The notes below the pieces were generated by a model. That model made no database searches and was not told the origin of the DNA. It saw only the letters and a list, made by a program, of their open reading frames with translations. A DNA stretch of 64,000 nucleotides from Planctomycetaceae bacterium (GTDB lineage: Bacteria; Planctomycetota; Planctomycetia; Pirellulales; Pirellulaceae): contig SXOA01000027.1 in assembly GCA_005778405.1 (NCBI GenBank), positions 1 to 64,000 on the forward strand. The letters are read 5' to 3'. The translations under genes and the position numbers were made by a program. Below are positions 1 to 6,710 of the stretch, one piece after another (the stretch's first letter is position 1; each line of letters begins with the position of its first letter).

Positions 1-2
1 AT

Positions 3-902
3 CCCGTCTTCCGGATTCGCATCGGCAACATTTTCTATCCGACGACGGGCGGCAACTATGGGCCGTACACCACGGGTGGGGCTACTCCCTCGCGGATCTT
101 CGTCTACGGCCGCGGCGGAAACGACACCATTACGATGTACAACACCCGTCTCAATGCCGCCTTCTTCGGCGAGTTGGGGGACGACATCCTCACCGGTGGA
201 TATGGGAACGACCTGATCGTGGGTGGCGCGGGGAACGACCGGCTCAACGGAGCGGCGGTCGGCGGGAATGACGAGATCTGGGGGGATGACTTTAACCCGG
301 CCACGGATGACCCGGCTGTCGCTTCCCAGACCGGCACGGGCAACGACCAGATCAACACCTACGGCGGCAACGACACGACGTACGGCCAAGGTGGCAACGA
401 CATCATCAACACGGGTGCCGGCGCGGACTACATCAACGGCGGCCCCGGCGGCGACCAGCTCGACGGCCAGTCCGGCGACGACCGCATCTACGGCGGCAGC
501 GGAGTGGATGTCGCCAGCGGCAGCGAAGGGAACGACATTGTCGCCGGCAACGCCGGCAACGACGCTCTCTACGGACGGTCGGGCAACGACGTCCTCATCG
601 GTGGTGGCGGCCAGGACATTGTCAACGGCGAGGATGGCTCGGATGCGGTGGTCGGCGACGAATCGAATGGTGCCGGCAGCAACAGCCTGGCCAGGGGAGA
701 CGCGGCCGACCTGGCCCTGGCGGCTCTGATGGCCCTGTGGGGCCCGACACCGACGCTCGCCAGCCTCGGTGGCTTTGGCTCCGCCGGTGACGACGACTTT
801 GTCGACACCCTCTGGGGCGGTGCCGCAGCCGACGCATTCTTCAACACCGCAGCCGATGTGGCTGCGGACAAAGACGCAGCAGGTTATGGGCCGGATTTGT
901 AA
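3..902 (+). CDS. RTX-type calcium-binding repeat protein, 3' end only
   Basis: The reading frame is open from the left edge of the window, so this is the C-terminal part (about 299 residues) of a longer gene. From about residue 60 it carries repeated GGxGxD-type nonapeptides such as GGYGNDLIVGGAGNDRL and GGSGVDVASGSEGND. In this family these form a calcium-loaded parallel beta-roll (hemolysin-type/serralysin-type repeats) in secreted or surface proteins. The last 80 residues leave the repeat and include DDDFVDTLWGGAAADAF, a degenerate unit common at the end of large planctomycete RTX proteins. No enzyme domain is visible in the part present. Adhesin, surface layer and secreted enzyme are all possible. 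The family is clear; the function is not. Confidence 0.85.
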   Translation, partial: PVFRIRIGNIFYPTTGGNYGPYTTGGATPSRIFVYGRGGNDTITMYNTRLNAAFFGELGDDILTGGYGNDLIVGGAGNDRLNGAAVGGNDEIWGDDFNPATDDPAVASQTGTGNDQINTYGGNDTTYGQGGNDIINTGAGADYINGGPGGDQLDGQSGDDRIYGGSGVDVASGSEGNDIVAGNAGNDALYGRSGNDVLIGGGGQDIVNGEDGSDAVVGDESNGAGSNSLARGDAADLALAALMALWGPTPTLASLGGFGSAGDDDFVDTLWGGAAADAFFNTAADVAADKDAAGYGPDL

Positions 903-1068
903 TCGATGTCGGGGTCTAGCGGCTTGATAAACGACTGGACGTTCATTCGCGATGGAAAGATGCACGGTAATTACGCGAAACGGCCGCTCCTCGAATCCTA
1001 GTCCGAGAAAGTGGCAGCGAAGATGAGGTCGATCTTGGCGCAGCCGTGACCTTGGGCGCATTCCGTCA

Positions 1069-1096
1069 TTGCTCCGAGCTGAAATGCTGCTATATT
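1069..1096 (+). promoter_or_regulatory. candidate promoter of mazEF
   Basis: TTGCTC (1069-1074), a 16-base spacer and TATATT (1091-1096) resemble a sigma-70-type promoter 41 bases before the mazE start. Position and match are good, but planctomycete promoter consensus is poorly known, so this is inference. Confidence 0.4.
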
Positions 1097-1102
1097 AAAG
1101 AA

Positions 1103-1110
1103 GTAGCTAC
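1103..1110. promoter_or_regulatory. candidate operator palindrome for MazE
   Basis: GTAGCTAC is a perfect 8-bp palindrome just downstream of the candidate -10 box, followed by a half repeat (attGTAG). MazE/AbrB-type antitoxins usually repress their own operon through palindromes placed like this. The binding role is inferred. Confidence 0.3.
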
Positions 1111-1136
1111 ATTGTAGGCACTGGAGCCTGTCAACC

Positions 1137-1394
1137 ATGAGAACCCGTATTGTCCGCATTGGCAACTCGCGGGGCGTCCGCATCCCCAAACTCCTTCTCG
1201 AGCAATCCGGCTTGGAAGGGGAAGTCGAGATGAACGCTGACAATGGCTCCCTGCTTATTCGGCCCGTCACGAAGCCTCGCGCGGGATGGGCCGCGGCGTT
1301 TCGGGAGATGGCCGCCCAAGGGGACGACGCGCTGCTGGACGAGCTGCCAGCGGCACTTTCTTCCTGGGATAAGGACGAATGGGAATGGTCGTAA
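1137..1394 (+). CDS. mazE: MazE-type antitoxin (AbrB/SpoVT fold)
   Basis: An 85-residue protein. The N-terminal RIVRIGNSRGVRIPKLLLEQ segment (residues 4-23) is the classic swapped-hairpin AbrB/MazE DNA-binding motif. The acidic, tryptophan-rich tail (SSWDKDEWEWS) fits the extended antitoxin arm that occupies the toxin's RNA-binding groove. The gene overlaps the following toxin gene by 16 bases, so the two are translationally coupled in the usual antitoxin-first order. It should neutralise MazF and autorepress the operon from the palindrome upstream. The assignment is firm from motif and context. Confidence 0.9.
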   Translation: MRTRIVRIGNSRGVRIPKLLLEQSGLEGEVEMNADNGSLLIRPVTKPRAGWAAAFREMAAQGDDALLDELPAALSSWDKDEWEWS

Positions 1395-1708
1395 GCCGCT
1401 TTGACGTTTGTCTTGTCAATCTCGATCCGACCATCGGCAGTGAAATCCAGAAGACCCGCCCCTGCCTGGTCATTTCGCCCAACGAGATGAACCGCGCCAT
1501 CCGAACGGTCATCGTCGCGCCGATGACCACCAAAGGGCCAGACTACCCGAGTCGCGTCACTTGCCGATTTCAAGGCCGAGACGGCCAGATTGTGCTCGAC
1601 CAAATCCGGACAGTGGACCGCGTACGGCTCGTGAAGAAGCTGGGGCGATTGGATAGGAAGTCCGCCACCAAGGTGCTCCTGAGGTTGAAAGAAATGTTTT
1701 CGCCGTAG
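1379..1708 (+). CDS. mazF: MazF/PemK-type endoribonuclease toxin
   Basis: A 109-residue protein of normal family length. The pattern VNLDPTIGSEIQKTRPCLVI (residues 12-31) matches the MazF/PemK core, in which the Arg after KT takes part in RNA cleavage. IVAPMTT (residues 45-51) supplies the conserved Thr region, and DGQIVLDQIRTVDRVRL is the conserved C-terminal beta strand. It is expected to cut single-stranded mRNA at a short motif and stop growth unless bound by MazE. The start overlaps mazE. A second ATG two codons later (1385) is an equally possible start. All residues expected for activity appear present. Confidence 0.9.
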   Translation: MGMVVSRFDVCLVNLDPTIGSEIQKTRPCLVISPNEMNRAIRTVIVAPMTTKGPDYPSRVTCRFQGRDGQIVLDQIRTVDRVRLVKKLGRLDRKSATKVLLRLKEMFSP

Positions 1709-1726
1709 CCTATTTGGACATGTATT

Positions 1727-2122
1727 ATGGACTCGAGTACTCGCGTCGTTCAAGAGTTTTTGGTCGCGATGAAACCGATACAAGAGGCATTCAATGAATT
1801 CGTTCGCGAGCTTTACAGGCGACCCGAAGTCAAACTTGTTCACGTGTATCATCCTCTGCTTTACCCAGATTCAGATTTTGGGGTTTCGGCAGACTTACAC
1901 AACGGTGCTGGCCTTGATTTCTGGATCGAGTTGGAGACCAGCGGCGCTACCTGGGCGATGATCTATTCCGTCCAGCGACGCGACCCGAATGAAGATGGTA
2001 CTCATTGCGAAGCACACTTTCCGCCTCAGAAGATCGAGTTGGCAATGGATTTACCCCGGGCAGTCCTCGCGGCGGTTCAAGTTCTGCGGCAAAGAGGCGC
2101 GGATGACACACTTTTCCGGTAG
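1727..2122 (+). CDS. hypothetical protein, 131 residues
   Basis: I do not recognise a family. The protein is soluble, with no signal peptide or membrane segment, and mixes hydrophobic and charged stretches. VHVYHPLLYPDSDFGVSADL and GLDFWIELETSGATWAMIYS look like a small alpha/beta fold, perhaps an immunity- or SMI1-like protein, but that is speculation. It starts 18 bases after mazF in the same direction, so it may be the last gene of the mazEF transcript. Its GC is lower than that of the surrounding housekeeping genes, as often seen in accessory genes. The ORF is supported by its open length and position only. Confidence 0.6.
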   Translation: MDSSTRVVQEFLVAMKPIQEAFNEFVRELYRRPEVKLVHVYHPLLYPDSDFGVSADLHNGAGLDFWIELETSGATWAMIYSVQRRDPNEDGTHCEAHFPPQKIELAMDLPRAVLAAVQVLRQRGADDTLFR

Positions 2123-2149
2123 AAATGGAATTCCTGCGAGACGCTCTTG

Positions 2150-3886
2150 CTAATTTCTCCGGAGCATCTCCATCACTTCCTTCCACTCTCTCGTATTCGC
2201 CACCTGCTCCTTCGTCAACCCTCCCCGTCGGGCCTGTAAGATGCCGTAGCGGAGCACGTTAAGGCCGTCGGTGCTGTGGGCGTCGGTGTTGATGACGATG
2301 GGGATGCCGCGGTCACGGGCGGCAGCGAGGTGGATGTCGTTCAGGTCGAGGCGGGCTGGGTTGGCGTTGAGCTCCAGGAATTTGCCGTACTTCTGGGCGG
2401 CGGCGAAGACGGCTTCCATGTCGACTTCGTAGGGCTCGCGGCGATTGAGGAGCCGGCCGGTGGGATGGGCGATGCAGTCGACGTGCGGATTGGCGAGTGC
2501 CCCGACGATGCGGGCCGTGATTTGCTCTCGCGGCTGTTTCTGGCCGTAGTGGACGCTGGCGACGACCCAGTCCGCTTGGGCTAGGCACTCGTCCGATAAA
2601 TCCATGTCGCCGTTTTCCAGGATGTCGCACTCGATCCCCTTGAGGATGATGAACCCCTTCTTGCCGTGCTTCTTGTTGATCTTGTCGATCTCGGCCCACT
2701 GCGCGAGGAGCCGGGCTTCGTCCAGGCCGCTGGCCATGCTGACCCGCTTGGAGTGGTCGGTGATGGCGATATACGACAGTCCCCGGTCCCGGGCGGCTTC
2801 GGCCATTTCTTCGATGGAGGCTGTGCCGTCGGTGGCGTGCGTGTGCATGTGCAGGTCGCCGACAATATCCCTCTCCTCGATGAGCTTGGGGAGCTTGCCC
2901 TTGGCGGCCCATTCGAATTCCTGGCGGGCCTCGCGGATTTCTGGCGGGAAGACCGGCATGTCGAGCGTGGCGTACACGTCGGCTTCCGTCTTGCCGGCGA
3001 TATAGGTTTCCTTCTCGCCGTGGATTTTGTAGACGCCGTATTCGTTGATTTTGAGCCCTTTGGCCTTGGCCATGCCCCGCAGGATGACGTTGTGCTCCTT
3101 GGAGCCGGTGAAGTATTGCCAGGCCGCGCCGAAGGACTCGGCGGGAACGACCCGCAAATCAATCTGAAAGCCGGCGTCGGTCCGGATGGACATTTTGGTG
3201 TCGCCTCGGGCAATGGTCTCGGCCCGGCCGGGGAACTCGGCAAAGCGGTCCATCACCGCGTTCACATCGTCCGAGACGACGAGCACATCGAGGTCGCCGA
3301 TAGTTTCCTTGCCGCGGCGGTAGCTGCCGCCGAATTCGAGTTTTTCGACTTTCTTGCAGGAGGCCATGTGCTGCCGAAGCTCATTCGCAATCTGATCCGC
3401 GGTGGACCAGTAGAGCCGCTCGTTGGCTTGCGACGCGATGCCAATTCCCTGCATGATGAGCTGCTCGGTCTTCACGCCAAAGCCCTTGAGCTGGTGCACC
3501 TTCCCCTCGGCACAGGCGGCTTTTAATTCGTCGAGCGATTTGATCCGCAGCTCCTTGAACAGCAGAGCTGCTTTTTTCGGCCCCACGCCGGGGATGCGAA
3601 GCAGCGCGGGAAGGCTGGGAGGAATCTGTGCCTTCAGCTCGTTGAGCATCGGCAGCTCGCCGGTTTCGACGAGCGTGATGATTTTTCCCGCCAAATCCTC
3701 GCCAATCCCGTCGATCTTCATCAGCTCCTCTTTCCCTTCGGCGGCCAGAACGGAGAGGGATTCGGGATAATCCCGGATCGTCCGGGCGCTATTGCGATAG
3801 GCCCGGACACGGAAGGGATTCGCCGACTGGAAATCGAGCAGGTCGGCAATCAGGTCGAAGGTGTCGGCAATGGAGGAGTTGAGCAT
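2150..3886 (-). CDS. polX: DNA polymerase X family protein with PHP nuclease domain
   Basis: A 578-residue protein with the standard bacterial PolX layout. Residues 1-150 hold the 8-kDa-like helical region with helix-hairpin-helix motifs (KIDGIGEDLAG; RIPGVGPKKAA). Around 186-203 is the nucleotidyltransferase signature GGSYRRGKETIGDLDVLVVS, with catalytic Asp198 and Asp200, and the third Asp is at 243 in FQIDLRVV. The PHP domain starts near 340 with DLHMHTHATDGT and continues to metal-binding TDHS and NTDAH motifs. Members fill short gaps in base-excision repair, and the PHP domain gives 3'-5' exonuclease or phosphatase activity. All catalytic residues look intact. It stands alone between two opposing neighbours. 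Confidence 0.93.
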   Translation of the reverse strand: MLNSSIADTFDLIADLLDFQSANPFRVRAYRNSARTIRDYPESLSVLAAEGKEELMKIDGIGEDLAGKIITLVETGELPMLNELKAQIPPSLPALLRIPGVGPKKAALLFKELRIKSLDELKAACAEGKVHQLKGFGVKTEQLIMQGIGIASQANERLYWSTADQIANELRQHMASCKKVEKLEFGGSYRRGKETIGDLDVLVVSDDVNAVMDRFAEFPGRAETIARGDTKMSIRTDAGFQIDLRVVPAESFGAAWQYFTGSKEHNVILRGMAKAKGLKINEYGVYKIHGEKETYIAGKTEADVYATLDMPVFPPEIREARQEFEWAAKGKLPKLIEERDIVGDLHMHTHATDGTASIEEMAEAARDRGLSYIAITDHSKRVSMASGLDEARLLAQWAEIDKINKKHGKKGFIILKGIECDILENGDMDLSDECLAQADWVVASVHYGQKQPREQITARIVGALANPHVDCIAHPTGRLLNRREPYEVDMEAVFAAAQKYGKFLELNANPARLDLNDIHLAAARDRGIPIVINTDAHSTDGLNVLRYGILQARRGGLTKEQVANTREWKEVMEMLRRN

Positions 3887-4024
3887 GGGGGTGGGTTTGT
3901 AGGGTGCATGAGTTCCACGAAATGCACGCGGGAACGATGTCGATCATCGGTTGGCGAACCCCTTATCGCCACATCGTTCACGCGTGCATGGCGCTTCGCT
4001 TATGCACCCTACTTTAGGCTCCAA

Positions 4025-4966
4025 TTACGATTGCTTCCCCGCATCGGCGAGCCCCCGAACGATGCAGTCGGCGGCGGCGGCCGCGTCTACTTCCAGGGCG
4101 ACTTCGATATTACCGCGAGGCCGGGCGCTTTCCCGCCGGTCAAAGACGGTGACGCCGGTCGTTAACTCGCCGCTGGTTTCCACGTCTCCCGCCAGGTCGT
4201 GCGTGCCAAACAGCTCCGGGTGCAAGGCTGCCACCAGGGCCACCGCGTCATGAATGTGGATGCTTTCCAGGCCCAGCTCACGGCGGTAGGCGCGGAACAA
4301 GAATGGCACGACTTTTCGCAGAAGCTTGCCGGCCCGCGTGAACTCGCTGGGAAGCTGCTCCAAGAGGCCGAGAGAAAACGTGGCCTGACCGGTGACGTCG
4401 AGCGGAACCAGGGTTTTGCTCGTCGGGGAGCGGAAGACTTCACGGGCGCTCTGAGGATCGCAGAAAATATTGAACTCCGCGCTCGGCGTGATGTTGCCGA
4501 TGCAGTTGACCGCCCCTCCCATGATGATCAGACGGCCCATCTGGGCCGCAATGGCGGGGTCGCGCGACAGGGCGCGGGCGATATTCGTGAGCGGGCCGAG
4601 GCACAGAATCGTGACTTCGCCGGGTGCGGCCCGGACTTCGTCGCAGATCAGCTTTTCGGACGGATGCTGCCGGGCAAGCTGCGAGACTTGCAGGCCGGCA
4701 TTGCCGAGGCCGTCATCCCCGTGGATGTGCCGGGCGTTGACGCTTGGGGCCTGATCGGAAGCAGTCGCCGCTCCCACGCGCGGATAGCGTGGGGGATCAA
4801 GCTGCTCAATGATTGCCTGCACATTGAGCGTGGCCCGCTCCGCAGGCACATTCCCCGCCACGGCTGTCACCGCCACCACCTCCAGCCGCGGATCGAACAG
4901 GGCCATGGCGAGGGCGACAGCGTCGTCGATGCCGGGATCGCAGTCGATAATTAGCTTGCGGGGCAT
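4025..4966 (-). CDS. inosine/uridine-preferring nucleoside hydrolase
   Basis: A 313-residue protein of normal length for the family. The N-terminal IIDCDPGIDDA (residues 6-16) is the diagnostic calcium-binding aspartate cluster of nucleoside N-ribohydrolases. IHDAVAL near 247 supplies the C-terminal Asp ligand, and LGPLTNIARAL and AEFNIFCDPQSA are further family blocks. It hydrolyses the N-glycosidic bond of ribonucleosides for purine/pyrimidine salvage. It is cytosolic, with no signal peptide. Its start lies 44 bases from a copy of the ATTCGTCATTCG repeat. Base preference cannot be read from the sequence. It is unrelated in sequence to the DUF1593 protein at 36-37 kb, which is a more distant relative of the same fold. 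Confidence 0.9.
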   Translation of the reverse strand: MPRKLIIDCDPGIDDAVALAMALFDPRLEVVAVTAVAGNVPAERATLNVQAIIEQLDPPRYPRVGAATASDQAPSVNARHIHGDDGLGNAGLQVSQLARQHPSEKLICDEVRAAPGEVTILCLGPLTNIARALSRDPAIAAQMGRLIIMGGAVNCIGNITPSAEFNIFCDPQSAREVFRSPTSKTLVPLDVTGQATFSLGLLEQLPSEFTRAGKLLRKVVPFLFRAYRRELGLESIHIHDAVALVAALHPELFGTHDLAGDVETSGELTTGVTVFDRRESARPRGNIEVALEVDAAAAADCIVRGLADAGKQS

Positions 4967-5009
4967 GGGGGTATTTTAGCGGCTCCGAGAACGGAGCGGA
5001 ATGAGAAGG

Positions 5010-5087
5010 GAATGACGAATGACGAATTCCAAATGACGAATTGAAGAGGGATTTCATTCGCCATTCGTCATTCGGAATTCGTCATTC
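5010..5087. repeat. ATTCGTCATTCG-family inverted repeat, copy 1
   Basis: The left arm has three AATGACGAAT/GACGAATT units and the right arm has ATTCGTCATTCG and GAATTCGTCATT, so the strand can fold on itself. It lies between the divergent nucleoside hydrolase and BFN genes and runs straight into TATAAT at 5091-5096. Related copies are at 6675, 30933, 33687 and 63761. Confidence 0.75.
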
Positions 5088-5138
5088 CGCTATAATAGAC
5101 GGCAAGTACCTGAGCACTACTGTCCCCAGGGTATCCCC

Positions 5139-5546
5139 ATGCCGGTGCAGATGCAGTTATCGCGGATCATCATCAGCGAGATCTCGGATCAGCAGTTCAT
5201 CTGTCTCCGGGAGGTGGAAGGAACTCGCGAATTCTCGATTGTGATCGGCCATTTTGAGGCCAGCAGCATCAGCGCGGGGGTCAAGCGGGTCGTCTCTCCC
5301 CGGCCGCGGACCCATGAGCTTTTGGTCGCCACGGTGGAGCAGCTCGGAGGGCAACTGGATAGCGTCGAGGTGAGCGAACTCAAGGACCACATCTATTTCG
5401 CCAAGCTGCGGATCAAGACAGAAGGGGAGATCATCGAGGTCGATGCCCGTCCCTCGGATGCGATTGCCATTGCTGTCGCTTGCGACCCCGCTTTGCCCAT
5501 TTATGTGTCGGAGGATGTTCTGGAAGAGACGTCCGATGGGGCTTGA
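5139..5546 (+). CDS. bifunctional nuclease domain protein (DUF151/BFN)
   Basis: A 135-residue protein covering the whole BFN (DUF151) domain. Typical blocks are FSIVIGHFEASSI (family: hxIxIGxxEAxAI), THELLVATVEQLGG and DARPSDAIAIAVA (family: DARPSDAIALAxR) near residues 103-115. Characterised relatives in plants and thermophilic bacteria show weak DNase/RNase activity, and others act as small-molecule-binding or regulatory proteins, so the exact role is open. TATAAT at 5091-5096, at the edge of an inverted repeat, could be its -10 box. It is monocistronic; rpsL follows after a 145-base gap with its own candidate promoter. Confidence 0.88.
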   Translation: MPVQMQLSRIIISEISDQQFICLREVEGTREFSIVIGHFEASSISAGVKRVVSPRPRTHELLVATVEQLGGQLDSVEVSELKDHIYFAKLRIKTEGEIIEVDARPSDAIAIAVACDPALPIYVSEDVLEETSDGA

Positions 5547-5587
5547 CGCGGGCTGTTTCGAGCCCACCCAAAGCCACCTTCCCGCCC

Positions 5588-5615
5588 TTGACAGCGCCGG
5601 CCAAACCGATAGGCT
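5588..5615 (+). promoter_or_regulatory. candidate promoter of rpsL-rpsG
   Basis: A perfect TTGACA (5588-5593), a 16-base spacer and TAGGCT (5610-5615) lie 76 bases before the rpsL start in the gap after the BFN gene. The -35 match is exact and the -10 is weak. Confidence 0.45.
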
Positions 5616-5691
5616 TATGGATTCCCTAAATTCCGCCCAGGAGCCGGGTTTGGAAGGGATTGGTCAGTCGATTTCCAACTAGAAAACAAGT

Positions 5692-6060
5692 ATGCCCACG
5701 ATTAATCAGCTCGTACGAAAGCCTCGGCGGCAGAAGCGGGTCTTCAGCAAGTCGCCCGTGTTGGAGAAGTGCCCCTTCAAGCAAGGGGTCTGCATGATCG
5801 TCCGGACCATGACTCCCAAGAAGCCGAACTCGGCCCTGCGGACGATCGCCCGCGTGCGGCTTTCCAACGGCCGCGAAGTGACGGTCTATATTCCTGGCGA
5901 GGGGCACAACCTGCAGGAACACTCGATCGTGCTGGTCCGCGGCGGCCGTATCCGCGACCTGCCGGGTGTGCGGTATCACGTGGTTCGCGGATCACGCGAT
6001 ACGCTCGGCGTGAATGGCCGCAAGCAGGCCCGCAGCAAGTATGGAGCGAAGAGCGGGTAG
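5692..6060 (+). CDS. rpsL: 30S ribosomal protein S12
   Basis: A 122-residue protein that aligns without gaps to E. coli S12 through about residue 100. It sits at the decoding centre of the small subunit. [10 protein letters not shown] keeps Lys43. [13 protein letters not shown] carries Arg at position 88 (codon cgc, 5953-5955), where E. coli and most bacteria have Lys. K88R is a well-known streptomycin-resistance substitution in several bacteria. rpsG follows in the same direction after 71 bases that include tandem GATTG(T/C) units, the usual first step of the str operon. The identity is certain. Confidence 0.98.
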   Translation: MPTINQLVRKPRRQKRVFSKSPVLEKCPFKQGVCMIVRTMTPKKPNSALRTIARVRLSNGREVTVYIPGEGHNLQEHSIVLVRGGRIRDLPGVRYHVVRGSRDTLGVNGRKQARSKYGAKSG

Positions 6061-6131
6061 TGGAAATGCAGATTGTGGATTGCAGATTGCAAAATAGAAA
6101 CGTTTCCTAGTCTTTGATTTCAAATACACGT

Positions 6132-6602
6132 ATGGGCAAGATTACCGCTAGTGCAACGCAGCTCAAGCCGGATGGACGGTACAAGTCCATTCTGGCCTCC
6201 AAGTTCATCAACTGCCTGATGTATGACGGCAAGAAGAGCGTCGCGCAGAAGGTCTTTTACGACGCGCTCGACATCATCAAGGAGAAGTTGGCGGACAAGG
6301 ATCCGATTGAGGTCTTTCACTCCGCCGTGGAAAACGTCAAGCCACACATTGAAGTCCGCAGCCGCCGGGTCGGTGGTGCCGCGTACCAGGTGCCGATGCA
6401 GGTGAATCGCAACCGTCAGCAGTCGCTGGCCATCCGCTGGTTGCTGGGAGCCGTGCGGGAAAAGAAGGGGCGGGCCATGCATCAGAAGCTGGCCGACGAG
6501 TTCCTCGCCGCCTACAATCGTGAAGGAGCCGCGGTCACCAAGCGCGAAAACGTCCACCGCATGGCGGACGCCAACAAGGCCTTTGCCCACTTTGCCTGGT
6601 AA
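6132..6602 (+). CDS. rpsG: 30S ribosomal protein S7
   Basis: A 156-residue protein, exactly the usual bacterial length when started at ATG 6132 (MGKITAS). An in-frame TTG at 6114 would add six residues and is less likely. The motifs [37 protein letters not shown] and [17 protein letters not shown] are typical. S7 nucleates assembly of the 30S head and contacts the E-site tRNA. It follows rpsL in the same transcript, and an intrinsic terminator at 6618-6650 ends that transcript before fusA. Confidence 0.97.
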   Translation: MGKITASATQLKPDGRYKSILASKFINCLMYDGKKSVAQKVFYDALDIIKEKLADKDPIEVFHSAVENVKPHIEVRSRRVGGAAYQVPMQVNRNRQQSLAIRWLLGAVREKKGRAMHQKLADEFLAAYNREGAAVTKRENVHRMADANKAFAHFAW

Positions 6603-6617
6603 GTATGTACAACTTGC

Positions 6618-6650
6618 AGCCGCGGTGAGCAAACCTCTCCGCGGCTTTTT
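6618..6650 (+). terminator. intrinsic terminator after rpsG
   Basis: AGCCGCGG (6618-6625), a 13-base loop, CCGCGGCT (6639-6646) and a T run make a textbook Rho-independent terminator 16 bases after the rpsG stop. It separates rpsL-rpsG from fusA. Confidence 0.85.
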
Positions 6651-6674
6651 CATGCGCTGTGTCGTCCCCCAATC

Positions 6675-6703
6675 TTTCGCCACTCGTCATTCGAATTTCG
6701 TTA
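6675..6703. repeat. ATTCGTCATTCG-family repeat, half copy
   Basis: TTTCGCCACTCGTCATTCG followed by AATTTCG matches the right arm of the family at 5010, 30933, 33687 and 63761, without a left arm. It ends eight bases before the fusA start codon. Confidence 0.6.
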
Positions 6704-6710
6704 ATCCCCC

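Noticed and set aside
998-1852. 284-codon minus-strand open frame across mazEF
   Set aside because: It lies antisense to a recognised toxin-antitoxin pair, has irregular composition and no family features; a shadow of GC-biased codons.
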